The position numbers and the translations under genes were made by a program. 64,000 nt of DNA from Cycas panzhihuaensis (lineage: Eukaryota; Cycadophyta), in contig CM041465.1 in assembly GCA_023213395.1 (NCBI GenBank), positions 90,961,741-91,025,740 on the forward strand, written 5' to 3'. Below the pieces are notes generated by a model. That model saw only the letters and a program-made list of their open reading frames with translations, was not told the DNA's origin and did no database searches. This document shows positions 9,759 to 20,630 of the stretch, one piece after another. The first letter of the stretch is position 1, and the number at the start of each line of letters is the position of its first letter.

Positions 9759-11555
9759 ATGGTTGACAAGACATAGGGCAGTAGGGTTGAAGGTGGAAAC
9801 TAGGAAAAACTTTGGAAGCAATTGCAGAAGATTAGGATAAAGAATACTAGAGATATTCAAATTGATCTGCGTAAGGTAGATGATGAAGGAATTAGGAACA
9901 ATTGGTGTAATATGCCAAAGGAGGATGCGAGAAAAGTGAATTTGACAGAGGCAGGATTGGCACAATATGTGCAAGCCGGATTATTTCTAGTAGCCGTAGA
10001 ATTTATATCCACAATGATTCAACTTATTGCACACCAATTGGATCTTCTGGATATTTCAACGAAGGCTATTGCACAAGTTTCAGGGTTACCTGATTCAGGT
10101 GAAGAGGTGCCCAGGGATAAGAGAATCCCACGGGAGCAAACGACGAAACAACTAGGTGGGCAAATATCAGATGTTTCTACATTTGGTATTCGTATGACCG
10201 GTATTGCAGATGACCTTAGGCATTGGGTAGCTCATTTTCTTTTTATCCGAGTAATATTAAGCCAGAAAAAATTGTATGTACCCATAGAGATGAGATCGAC
10301 ACTTCTGTGGGTGGTGAAGGGAGATAAGTTTAACTGGGCTTCGTTTCTTTCACGTAAGTTTGTAGAAAAATTGCATAATATCAAAGCAGGTCCATGGTCG
10401 ACAGTCTTTTACCATCAAAGTCTGTTTGAGGGATTGTTGTACTCGCAATGTCTTGATTTGGAACTACTAGTGGCAGAACCAGGACAATCGATTATGACTG
10501 GATGGATTAATTACTTTAGAAGACGAGGAAAAATTTGGCGTAGTGAAATTCAAGATAAAGTGAAGGATTATTTTTTAAGAAGAAACCAAGTTAGCAACCT
10601 TCAAGTGACACTAGCAGAAGGAAGAAAGGGGAAACGATAGCGGGTAGAGGTGACCTCACCAGTCGACAATCAGAGGGAGAATGATGAACAGAGAACCAAA
10701 GAGGAAAAGCACAAAAAGGAGGAGATTAGAAGAGGGAAGTAGAAGGTAGGCAATGTGTCGGTTAAGAAGAAGGCGGAAGAGGAAGAACGCTAGCCAGCCC
10801 TGCAATCTGAGGAATTTGCAAATACTAAAGAAGAAAGGAGAAAGAAGAGAAGAGTTGTCGCGGAGAAAGCCAAGCAGGAAATTATTGAAATTCTGAACAG
10901 TTAGTTGGTCGAGGTGGACTTTGATTGCAACAATGAGGAATTGACTGAGGAAGGGATTGATCCAATGGAATGCTAGCGACATAATGTGGCACATTGGAAG
11001 ATTTCATTCCTAGCTAAAGTCATTTGGCAACTGGTTAGTGAGCTTGAAGCCCAAAGCAAAAGGCCACCGCCAAACTTGGAGAGGATTCAAAAGGTAGAGG
11101 ATCAGTTGGCCGCTTGTAAGGCAAAGTTGGAAATTTTGACCAAGTTTATTTTGCATTGGGTTGGAGACACTTCTCGAGTAGAGCATTTGGTACCAGTTTT
11201 TGAAGCATTGTTTAATGAGCAAATCCCATAAGGATTGGAGAAAGTAATTCGTAAACTAGGAGCTTGGATAATGTAGACGCGGGTAGATGCTGAATATGCC
11301 AATCATTTTTGGTCGATGATTACCTCCTTGCGAAGAGATTTACTGTCTGTGGAAACAAGGAAGAGCGAATTGGAAGAGGAAATCGAACAACTACACTCTG
11401 GAGAAAAGCCAACAATGGCCCAACTGGAGACATTACGCAATGTTGTAATCCTCTATGATCACTGTAAAAAATAGGGCATAAACCCACCTTGTACGGTTTA
11501 TCGACCTGATCCACAGCGAATTCACATGAAAATGGCAAAGATCAGGAAGGACTGA
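9759..11555 (+). pseudogene. Long decayed ORF with TAG-dominated stops, possible plant transposon protein
   Basis: From ATG 9759 one frame runs about 600 codons to TGA 11553 without any indel. It is interrupted by TAG at 9774, 9801, 10638, 10740, 10791, 10902, 10974, 11274 and 11472 and by TAA at 11229. The uninterrupted core is 9804-10637. The middle part (HWVAHFLFIRVILSQKKLYV, then LLWVVKGDKFNWASFLSRKF) resembles from memory the pattern of the putative plant transposon protein domain, in which a Trp-His-Phe patch precedes a Leu-rich block with Gly. I could not test this. Downstream parts are highly charged and coiled-coil-like (EEKHKKEEIRRGK, SELEEEIEQLHSGEK). I do not know its function. 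Conservation of frame with only substitutions suggests a gene silenced and then eroded by deamination. Confidence 0.6.
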
Positions 11556-13194
11556 GAAGGATAATCTCTTTTTTTTGTATTGTAAGGATTTAATTGTGAA
11601 ATTTTGTTGCTTATGAGTGGAAACACTCGTAAGTTTTGTGGTGGGAGAGATGTGTGCGGGTCGAATTAGTTGTAATCAAATTAATATAATTGAATTGTCA
11701 AAGAGCTGTTGCAACCAACTCGATCTGTAGTTACAAAAGATAAAGTATAAATGTAAAAGGGCATTCAAGGGGTGACGATTTTGCTGTTGATGTGCGGAAC
11801 ATAGTTCGCTTGTATACTTGTACTTGCTATAAATTGTTCTAGTGACTATGTGTACTATTCCGGGTTGTCTCTAGTTGTGAGAGGACCAGAGCAACTCGTC
11901 ATAATGGAATAAATATGGTTTTTGGCCTCATACAATCGTTGTATTCAGAATGTTTGAGTGAATGACTTTGTAATATTGTTGCTCTTGTGCCTACCTATGC
12001 GTGTCGATAGGTAGAAGCACACACACTTGTTGAAGTTATTGCCATTAAAGATAAATTTGGGCATTACACGATCCATCTTGAGAAACAGGTTTAAAAAAAG
12101 AGTTAATATCGCTAGTCTACTAGACTCAGTCTTTTGGACAACACCCGCGTCACTGTGATCACCTCCTTTTGAGGCACATTCACTAGGGCACACTGAACAA
12201 TGGTTATGCAAGCCAAAACCGCCCACCAACTGTCCGCCCCTCACCAACAAGCTCGATATCATTATCAAAATACTTAATAAAGGCTAAAAAATGATTAAAG
12301 ATGCCTTAGAATATGCTTCAAACCAAAGAGATTATCTTCACAATAGCGGGTGTACAGTCCTCCAAGTTAGATCCAATAAAAAACGTCTTAAAAATGCTCT
12401 CAAAAGACTTCATAAGGCTTCACAAATGAATAATATGAAAGGTCAATGGTATAAAAGGCTTTTATAAAGTTTATTTTTATGTGGAATATGCCAAAAGGCA
12501 TATTTTCAATGGTTATAGCTATTTACAAAGGCTGCACGCCTTATAACTCAATGCACATGCTTTAATTGCAATAAATACATGCTATAATCATTGACTAAGT
12601 TATAAAGTTTATAATATATATTAAATGCAATCATTTGATATCTCAACATCCATCGAAGCCAATACATATGGCGCGATTGTTGCATGACTTGCGCAGGTCG
12701 ACTGAGCTCGAATGTACTCCAAATCACTATATGGTTGGTAAAAATGTGCCTACGTAGACCAACAAACACACAAGAAGGCATTCAATCCTATTCCAACTAG
12801 CATTTACACTTACGGTTGCGCAAAGTCGGCCACCATCAATACTCAACCATGCACATCAACAAATCAAAGGTATAGCTGCCAATACTGCCCAACAATCTCA
12901 TTAAAAATAGAAAACCACCTTTATAGGCTCCAATCTCGTCCTTAGATAAGATATGTGGCTTTGTTAATGTAAAATGGTAATTTTCTATGTCAAATTTAGT
13001 GGTGCTTTGTTAAGAAAAGGGCCAACTTATTTGTATGACACTTTGGCTGTCCTCACCATTGTTGAATCTCCATCAGAACATGCTCCGCTAGCCTCAAACA
13101 GTGCCACAATTCACCAACCAACTTCGGATGACCCTCAATGAGCCAACTCACTCCACGAAAGTGGTTTACACGTCTGAATTTTGACTCTAACAGT
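11556..13194. other. Unassigned, no convincing gene
   Basis: I see only short unconserved frames. A gttgcaaccaactcg motif at 11708 recalls the minisatellite. A perfect 8-bp stem with 4-bp loop (aatatgcc aaaa ggcatatt) lies at 12485-12504. The last 150 bp lead into a Copia fragment. Confidence 0.5.
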
Positions 13195-13718
13195 GCCTTA
13201 CAAGGGACAAAAGATTTGAGTCTAATCTACTCAAAAGGTCCAGCAACCCTTACCGGATTTTGTGACTCTAACTGGGCAGAGACAAGGAACAAAGAAAATC
13301 CACAAGTGGATACTATTTTTTTCTAGGGACCGCTGCAATCTCATGGAGTAGTAAGAAGCAATCTACAGTTGCATTATCATCAACTAAAGCTGAATATAAG
13401 GCAGTAGTAACAACAACCTGTGAAGCAATTTGGTTATGTCAACTTCTAGCTGAAATAGAACAACAACAAGATCAAGCAACAACTCAGACAGACAATCAAA
13501 GCGCCATCAAGCTAACCAAAAATCCAATCCTACATGCCAGGACAAAACATATAGAAGTACATCATCATTTCATAAAAGAGAAAGTTCATAACAAAGAAAT
13601 TGAGCTTGAATACTGTCCCACTACAGAACAAGTAGCAGATCTAATGACAAAGCCTCTGGGAAAAGATAGACTCCAGTTCTTAAGAAATAAACTAGGACTG
13701 AAAGAGATAACACATTAA
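13195..13718 (+). pseudogene. Copia RNase H fragment (Copia-C4)
   Basis: Coding similarity starts near 13195 (QGTKDLSLIYSKGPATLTGF) and ends at a TAA at 13716-13718. It includes the RNase H blocks SWSSKKQSTVALSSTKAEYK, DNQSAIKLTKNPILHART and HIEVHHHFIKEKV, with the terminal EQVADLMTKPLG motif. The frame shifts near 13320 at a T-rich run. RT, integrase and gag are absent, so this is only the 3' end of an element. The end matches Copia-C1 (33389-33925). It would have removed the RNA strand during reverse transcription. Confidence 0.87.
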
Positions 13719-13725
13719 GAGAGGG

Positions 13726-13860
13726 TGTTAGAATGTAATGTATTATCTCAAGGACAATTAAAGGGGTAACGTGCACACCCTTACTAAAGTAACCGACATC
13801 ACAAGTTGTGACACTTGTTATCTCTAGAATTGTCAGTTACTTCTCACTCTTTGTAATGGT
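13726..13860 (+). repeat. Truncated 3' LTR of Copia-C4
   Basis: It starts TGTTAGAATGTAATG right after a gagaggg polypurine tract, 7 bp past the RNase H stop. It resembles the Copia-C1 LTR start (TGTTGAAATGTAATG) but loses similarity near 13860, where sequence of a minus-strand element begins. Confidence 0.65.
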
Positions 13861-13869
13861 TCTCAAGTC

Positions 13870-14500
13870 ATCTTTTCTGAATTGTTAAAGAGGTTGCTCT
13901 GCCTGATTTTAACAGCTTGTATCCTGTTCATACTTCTTGAGGAGTTACTTTGTTCGATGCTTGAGTTAGACTTCTATTTATTAAATAGGCTGCGGTGTTC
14001 ATTGCTTCAGCCTAATATGATTTGGTAACTTGTTTATCCTATATTAAACTTTGAGCCATTTCCATGATGGTTCTATTCATATGTTCTGCTACACTGTTTG
14101 ATTGAGGTGTATACGGTGGGATTACTTGTCGACATATTCCATGGGTTTTGCAAAAGAACTAGAATTCTTTTGATATGTGTTCTCCTCCACCATCAGATCG
14201 GATGCGCATTACTTTACAGTCGCTTTCCAACTCAGCTTCGACCTTAAATTATTTGAATTTATCAAACGTATCTGATTTGCTGTAAAGAAAATACACCCAC
14301 ACTTTTTTAGAAAAATCATCAATAAATGTGAGAAAATATCTTGCTCCATTAAGTGGACTTGGAGCAATGGGGTCTGCAGAGGTTTGAATGCACTAGCTCT
14401 AATTTATTCTGTGCTCATCACAAACTTTTTTGAAATGGAAATCTATGTTGTTTTCCCAATAGAAAACTTTCACAAACAAAAGAATAAAATAATATATCTA
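13870..14500 (-). pseudogene. Copia-C3 integrase core remnant
   Basis: Translated on the minus strand, the stretch near 14170-13900 gives the end of the integrase core. It has a PYTPQSNSVAEHMNRTIMEM-type block, where the E of the D-D-E triad is present, followed by AEAMNTAAYLINRSLTQA. Stops and shifts interrupt it. The 14500-14200 part holds the middle of the core (TFIDDF-like and DGGGEH-like pieces). The region is cut at about 13870 by a junction with the Copia-C4 LTR fragment. Confidence 0.72.
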
Positions 14501-14573
14501 GAAGGCCATCAACCATGTTAGAATTTTTTAATAATTCTAACCTATTAGTTGAGATATGTCCATACTTCAAATG

Positions 14574-15996
14574 TTAGAGTTTGTTATTATCAATGTTGGA
14601 AATAACAAAGGACTTTACATCATCATTTAGAGTGATAATGATAGGAACAGAAAGCAATTTGTAGAGATCATTGCTTTCTATGCCTTTTGCTACTACTATT
14701 CCTCCTTTCTTCATAACTAAAATATGACAAAATCCATTTTCATCAAAAACAGTTCTCAACTTTTTCTTCCTTAGTTGAGAGATAGGTAACAAATTTTTAT
14801 TTAAACCTTGGAACGAAGAGAACATTGCCAGTTTTTAATACTTTCCCTTTAATTTCAATTGCTATCACCCTAATACCGTGAATGTGAAGAGGGTATTTTT
14901 TGCCTAACCCCACTTATTTATTAAGAGAAGATGGTCTTAAGGATTCAAACCATTGTCTTCATCTTGTCATATGGTTGGAGGCTCCAGAGTCGATGTACTA
15001 GACGTCTTTAGCTCTAGTATTTGCGACCAATGCAACTATGAAAGCAGTCTCTTCTTCTTCTTCAAGATTGCTTTGTTCTTTGTTGTAATTTCCAGTAGGC
15101 CGCTTTCTTCTTTGGATCTCTGCTCGCCTTTGAGAGCATTGGTAGAGATAGTGCCTTGCCTGACCACAATGATAACATATGTCAAAAGCTCGATAACTGT
15201 TGGAGAAATGTTAAGGTCTTCCGCAATTAAAGTAGACCTTGGAATCTCTTGGAGGAATTGATCTTCCTCTGTGTCTCCTTTCTTTCCATCGTCCTCTCAT
15301 CTGGTCTCTAGTGCCAAGAGCTCAGCTACGACCTCTGGAGGAAAACTATCATTGTCTTTTGTTTCCTAGACTAAGTGTAGACATGAATGCTTCTTCTATT
15401 TCTAATTCCTCCTCATACCTTTTGTTTCTCTATTCCTGTCTCAGTAGAAGACCAGTTAGAATCTCAAGAGTCATTGTTGTTGTTTGATTATTATTGGTTA
15501 TTGTATTCACCATATTATCAAATGATTTCGGAAGTTTGTTGACAATCATTTGCATAAGTTCCTAGTCTGGAATGTTTGCTCCAGCACTGACCAAGTCATT
15601 TTTGATGGGTGTAATTTTGTGAATAAATTTAGAGACACTTTCTTTTTCTTTCATATGAAGTTTATACAATTCTTCTTTTAATGCCACTATTCTAGCTTCA
15701 TTTTTTTGAATGTAGAGATTTGCATATACCTTCTAGATTTCCTCAAAAGAGTTCACTCTTTTAACATATATTAACAGAGAATCAGAAATTGACAACTTTA
15801 GTGTTATTACACCAGCATTATTTCTTTCATTCCAACTGAGTTGATCAACAACATCAATTGGTCTTTTCTCTTGTCTAGTAGCAATGTCCCATGCATTTTT
15901 TGCCTTAAAAAGACTTTCAATTTTTATCTTCCAGACATGATAATTTAATGTAGTGAGTTTGTCTTATTCGTTTAAAGCTAGAACATAAGACACCAT
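14574..15996 (-). pseudogene. Copia-C3 gag, protease and gag-pre-integrase region
   Basis: The start is ATG at 15996, homologous to the Copia-C1 start. Gag shows the conserved LNYHVWKIKIESLF and ARIVALKEELYKLHMKEKE blocks. A knuckle CYHCGQARHYLYQC lies near 15180-15139. The first knuckle upstream is damaged. The protease motif YIDSGASNHMT is at about 15000-14965. A cleaner frame at 14825-14574 carries PISQLRKKKLRTVFDENGF, the region before integrase. At least four TAG codons sit at expected Trp or Gln positions (for example FEEI-TAG-KVYANL and RQE-TAG-RNKRYE). Confidence 0.82.
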
Positions 15997-16700
15997 CTTC
16001 AAAATTGAAGATTGCAAACACTAGCACTGAATGCAACAATGTCTGAGGATGAAGGACCGTACAGTTGTATGGAAATCTGTACAAAAGTATAGGTGTACAG
16101 AATGAGACAAAACTGGGTGCAAAAGAAAGCTCTTGAGACGTAGATTCAGAATATATAAAAAATTTTGAGAGATCTTATCTAGTTTGTTCAAAATTTGCCC
16201 TGAAAACAAAAATTGGCGGCTAGGATTTTCTGAGAATTTTGTTTATAACTCACTAAATTTGATGTTAGAATCTTCGAAATTGCATGCAAAAGATCTGTCA
16301 CAGACAGAGAAAGATTTTTGGCTGGGTATTACTCGGATTTACTTAGGATTTTGAGTGAAATCTTCAGATTTTCCTCCAAACCCGTGCAAGATTGAAAACT
16401 AAGTAAAACACCCTTGAAACGAACAAATCTCGTATCGAGCTTTTAGAAAAACCTGATGTACTCTTCAAAACGAATTTGCTGGCGAAATTTCAATGACTTT
16501 TGAGCAAGTTGAATTTGTAGGTTCGTACATGCCCAAACGGTTCCACACTACAATCCGTACATGTCTATATAATTCCGCTCTACAACAAGATACCTTCTTC
16601 TTCAATGTGTCTCCTTTGAAATTCAGTTGATGACAAATGATTACCAGAGTTCTTCAACTTTTTTCTTAGAAACCCTAGAAGAACTAGAGAAATTTGAATA

Positions 16701-16720
16701 GGACTCCCGCTCTGATACCA
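16701..16720 (-). promoter_or_regulatory. tRNA-iMet primer-binding site of Copia-C3
   Basis: The minus strand reads TGGTATCAGAGCGGGAGTCC, directly adjoining the LTR end. Confidence 0.88.
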
Positions 16721-16922
16721 CGGTAAATTTGGAGAATGAAAAATTGATTGATTAGTTGAGAGAGACTCTCTTAATAAATACAAGGAGATTAACTACTTAC
16801 CGCATGTAATCCACTTGCCAGTTTTACAACAAAGAGGGGTTGCCACATAACTCTCATTAATGACCCTAGAGGTACACAACTTAATGTTACATCAATACTC
16901 TAGATAAAACATTACTCTAACA
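16721..16922 (-). repeat. 5' LTR of Copia-C3, about 202 bp
   Basis: The minus strand starts TGTTAGAGTAATGTTTTATC, like the 212-bp Copia-C1 LTRs. The inner end (TTTACCG) has lost the usual CA. A minus-strand Copia-A-like RT fragment begins right after 16922, so Copia-C3 probably inserted into that fragment or was joined to it. Confidence 0.82.
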
Positions 16923-17440
16923 ATTGTCTAACTGTTGCCGCACCTCCATGCCTAAGAAATAGTGGAGAAGCCCTAGATCTATCATCTCGAAACTCCTTTT
17001 AAGGTCTTCCTGGAGAATTTGTATCATCTTAGTATCACTCCCAATGATCACTAAGTCATCAACATATAAAATGACAAAGACGACATGATTGTCCATAACT
17101 TTTATTTACGAGTTGGGGTCTGATGAGGATCGATGAAATCCATGTCTTTGAAAGTAGTAATTGATTTTTAAATAACATGCTCATGGACTCTGTTTCAAAC
17201 CATATAGAGTCTTTTAAAGGCAATAGACCAAGTGTTCTTTGCCATGTGCAATGTAGCTAGGAGGTTGCTCCAAATATACCTCCTCTACATGATCACCATT
17301 GAGAAAGGCACTCTTTACGTCCATTTGATAGATTGGCCATTTGCATTGCGGAACTACGGCCACAATATTAATCTAACTGTGTTCATGTTAGCCATTGGTG
17401 AAGGTTTCTTCATAATCTATGCCTTCTTCCATGTTAGCCA
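16923..17440 (-). pseudogene. Copia RT fragment of Copia-A type (Copia-A3)
   Basis: On the minus strand it begins near 17417 with GIDYEETF and continues with the RT blocks YQMDVKSAFLNGD, EEVYLEQPPSYIAHGKEHLV and TLYGLKQSP. The catalytic box is LYVDDLVIIGSD near 17060, and the fragment ends at LLHYFLGMEVRQ near 16930. Several stops occur, including TAA and TGA at Arg/Gln positions. It is closest to the Copia-A2 RT at 50800-51290. Both ends are abrupt: a Copia-C3 LTR on one side and Gypsy-2 on the other. Confidence 0.85.
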
Positions 17441-17445
17441 TTGGT

Positions 17446-20006
17446 GATGGCTCATTTTGCATGTGTGTAGACTACCATGAGCTCAATAAGATAACCATCA
17501 AGGATAAATTTCCTATACCAGTCATTGATGAACTCTTGGATGAACTCCATGGAGCAACGTTCTTCATATCATTGGACTTGCACTCAAGATACCATCAAAT
17601 TAGGATCAAGGCAGAGGATGTTCATAAAACTACATTCTGTACACATGAAGGACATTATGAATTTTTAGTCATGCCATTTGGTTTGACTAATGCCCCATCC
17701 ACCTTTCAAGGACTCATGAACAAACTCTTTTGGCCTTACTTAAGGAAGTTCATGTTAGTCTTTTTTGATGACATTCTAATTTTTCTTCGTACATGGGAAG
17801 ACCATCTTCAGCATGTTGATAAGGCATTACAGGTGCTTGCAGATAACCAATTTTATGTAAAATAATCAAAATGTCAATTTGGGCAAACAGAAATAGAATA
17901 TTTGGGCCATATTATCTCTCAAGAAGGAGTTAAGATGAATCCTAAGAAAATTGCAGTTATCACGAACTGGCCTAAACCCAAAAACATAAAGGGCCTTTGT
18001 GGATTCATAGGAATCGCAGGGTATTATCGAAAGTTTGTTCAGAGCTATGCAAGGATTGCTTCCCCTTTAATCAACTTGTTAAAAAAGGATTCCTTTCATT
18101 GGAATGATAAGGCCTCTGAAGCATTTGAACACCTAAAGGTGGCTTTAACTACCATACCAGTCCTTGCAACACTAGACGTTACAAAGACCTTCACCATTGA
18201 ATGCGATGCATCGTGGCAAGGCATTGGAGCGGTCTTAATGCAAGAAGGGAAACCTTTGGCCTTTGAAAGTCGTCAACTTAGACCCAAGGAACAAGTCAAA
18301 TCCACCTATGAGGAGATGTTAGCAATTCTCCATGCGGTTAGGAAATGGCGACAATATTTATTGGGAACACATTTCCAAATTAAAACAGACCATGATAGTT
18401 TAAAATATTTCCTATCTCAAAGGACGACATTTGAGGAACAACAAAAATAGGTCACCAAAATGCAAGCTTTTGACTTTGAAATCATATATAAAAAAGGCAA
18501 GGATAATATAGCTGTTGATCCTTTATCTCATAAGGAAGAAGGCTCTACACTATATTCTATCACCACAGTCAATCCCTCTTGGATAGTGGTCGCCAAGCAA
18601 GAATGGGATCAAGAACCCTTTACAAAGCAGATCATTCAAGACCTTCAAGCTGGAGTAGGGCATTCAACCTATTATACATGGTCTGCAAATATTCTCTGGT
18701 ATAAGAATCAAATATATATATGCCCTTACTCTAGCCTCAAGGAGCAAATTTTATATGATGCACATGCCTCTCCAATAGCAGGTCACTTGGGGTTCCTACG
18801 AATATACCACCGCTTAAAACAATCTTTCTTTTGGAAGGGACAGAAAGGAGATGTAAAGAGATATGTTTCTGCATGTGAAATTTGTCAACGACATAAGACA
18901 GAAACAATCAAGTCTCCAGGATTGTTGCAACCCCTTCCCATACCAAATCAACGATGGGAAGAAATTTCTATGGACTTCATCGTGGGTCTGCCCAAGTCAG
19001 AAGGAAAAGATGCTATACTGGTGGTTGTTGATAGGCTAACTAAATATGCTCATTTTTGTGGCATTCAGGCCACATATAAGGCAAAGCAAATTGCTAAGGT
19101 CTTTTTAAAGGATATACATAGGTTGCATGACATGCCCGAATGCATAGTTAGTGATCAGTACCCCAAGTTTACCAACAACTTCTGGATAGAACTCTTCCAT
19201 TTACTTGGTACTAAACTGACAATGAACTCATCCTGCCATCCACAAACAAATGGTCAAACTGAGGTGGTTAATAAGTGTCTTGAAGGATAACTTCGTTGTT
19301 ATGCTTCAGATAAGTAGGGCTAGTGGCATTAGTGGCTTCCTTTAGCAGAATAGTGGTATAATACAACCTATCATGCATCAACAGGAATGACTCCGTTCCA
19401 AGCATTATATGGCTATGAACCACCCACACTTAAGAACTATGCCATAATCAATTATAAGGTTCAAGCAGTTGAGGACCACATCCAACAAACAACACAGATT
19501 CTTAAGCTACTCAAGGAAAATTTGAACCTTGCACAAAATCAAATGAAACAACAGGCAGATAAAGGGCGAAGTGAACGAGCATTTCAACTTGGTGACTGGG
19601 TATACTTACGGTTGCAACCGTACAAGCAGGCATCTCTCAAACGGGATGGGCAACATAAATTACAACATCAATTTTATGGGCCTTACAAAATTCTTAAGAA
19701 GATTGGTGAATTTGCATATGCCTTAGACTTACCACCACTATTAAGGATCCATAATGTCTTTCATGTTTCATGTCTCAAGAGGGTAATTGGGCAACAAGTA
19801 CAATTTCAAACAGAATTACCTATCCTAAATGAGGAGCGGCAACTCAACTCATTCCAGAATGTATCATCGACCGAAGAATTCGACATCTACGATCCAGGAA
19901 AATCATTGAGTATCTCATCAAATGGAAACAACTTCCACGAGAAGATGCAACTTGGGAGAATGAGCAATTTGTCTAGGAGCACCCTGAGATCACCAAGCTT
20001 TGAGGG
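17446..20006 (+). pseudogene. Gypsy-2 pol: RT, RNase H, integrase, chromodomain
   Basis: RT carries [17 protein letters not shown] and an intact catalytic LVFFDDILIF near 17755-17790. RNase H spans about 18120-18450 (FTIECDASWQGIGAVLMQEG, TDHDSLKYFLSQR). The integrase HHCC domain lies at about 18750-18900. Its core has MDFIVGLPKS, IVSDQYPKF and NGQTEVVNKC, so all three acidic residues of the D-D-E triad are present. Premature stops in the same frame are TAA 17863, TAG 18448, TAA 19288 and a cluster of TAGs at 19315-19355. A 1-nt deletion near 19842 moves the chromodomain (IEYLIKWKQLPREDATWEN, near 19900-19965) to another frame. Confidence 0.9.
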
Positions 20007-20018
20007 CAAAGCTTTTTT

Positions 20019-20031
20019 AAGGGGGGGGCTT
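20019..20031 (+). promoter_or_regulatory. Polypurine tract of Gypsy-2
   Basis: The run aagggggggg ends just before the TG of the 3' LTR. It has more G than the Gypsy-1 tract. Confidence 0.75.
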
Positions 20032-20403
20032 TGTTAGGGATCCAACCCCTAACTTACCTTCTCTTATATTCTCTTATATCTTCTACTTCTTCTTTCTCTT
20101 ATATCTTCTATTTCTTCAATTTTCTTAATATCCCACATGCATAAGTAGAAGGTTGTGTAGTGGTCATTGAGCACTATATATATTCATGTAATATCCCACA
20201 TACATAAGGAGGAGGTTGTGTAGTGAGCATAGAGCCATATATATATTTATGTAATCTTTAGAGTGGGGTATCTAAAATGTCATTGTTATTGCATGTAATT
20301 GGGAGGTTGCCCCCTCGAAGGGTTTTGCGATACAAGTGCTCTTTTGAAGTTATTTGCATGTTATGTTGGTGTGCAATTGTTATTAAGGAGTGGTATCCTA
20401 CCA
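20032..20403 (+). repeat. 3' LTR of Gypsy-2, about 372 bp
   Basis: It starts TGTTAGGGATCC and ends near CCTACCA, so the 3' terminal inverted repeat is damaged compared with Gypsy-1 (CCTAACA). The internal block pattern is the same as at 3645-4025. Confidence 0.87.
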
Positions 20404-20630
20404 CCTTCTTTGAATTTGCAACGCCTTGACCTTGGAATAGTCTTGAATACAATGTTTTCTCCTTGATTTTTATCTTCATTTCTGTAATGTCATCCTTGAA
20501 GTGGTCTTCCAAAGTGATGGTTCTTAAACTTTGGCTTCTTCTTCTCCATATGTAAGAATGAGTCTTTTGCCATGAAAAGTGTGTAGTGGGTCAAGTCATC
20601 TTGAGCCTAGTGAAGATCTGTCAAGTGATC

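Larger units (their letters stand above)
13870..16922 (-). mobile_element. Copia-C3, 5' part of a Copia element
   Basis: On the minus strand the order is 5' LTR (16922 to 16721), tRNA-iMet primer site, leader, gag, protease, gag-pre-integrase and integrase core, ending near 13870. RT, RNase H and the 3' LTR are missing. Gag and LTR match Copia-C1 and C2. Many in-frame TAG stops and small indels show it is an old, dead copy. Confidence 0.85.
17446..20403 (+). mobile_element. Ty3/Gypsy chromovirus Gypsy-2, 5'-truncated
   Basis: Sequence similar to Gypsy-1 begins abruptly at the RT motif [13 protein letters not shown] (17446) and runs through RNase H, integrase, chromodomain, polypurine tract and 3' LTR. 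Gag, protease and 5' LTR are missing. One frame is kept from 17446 to about 19840, with only stop codons breaking it, so it is better preserved than Gypsy-1. Confidence 0.93.

Noticed and set aside
9759-11555. Alternative genetic code with TAG as sense
   Set aside because: Other frames here end normally at TAG, and plant nuclear genes use the standard code. Deamination explains the pattern better.
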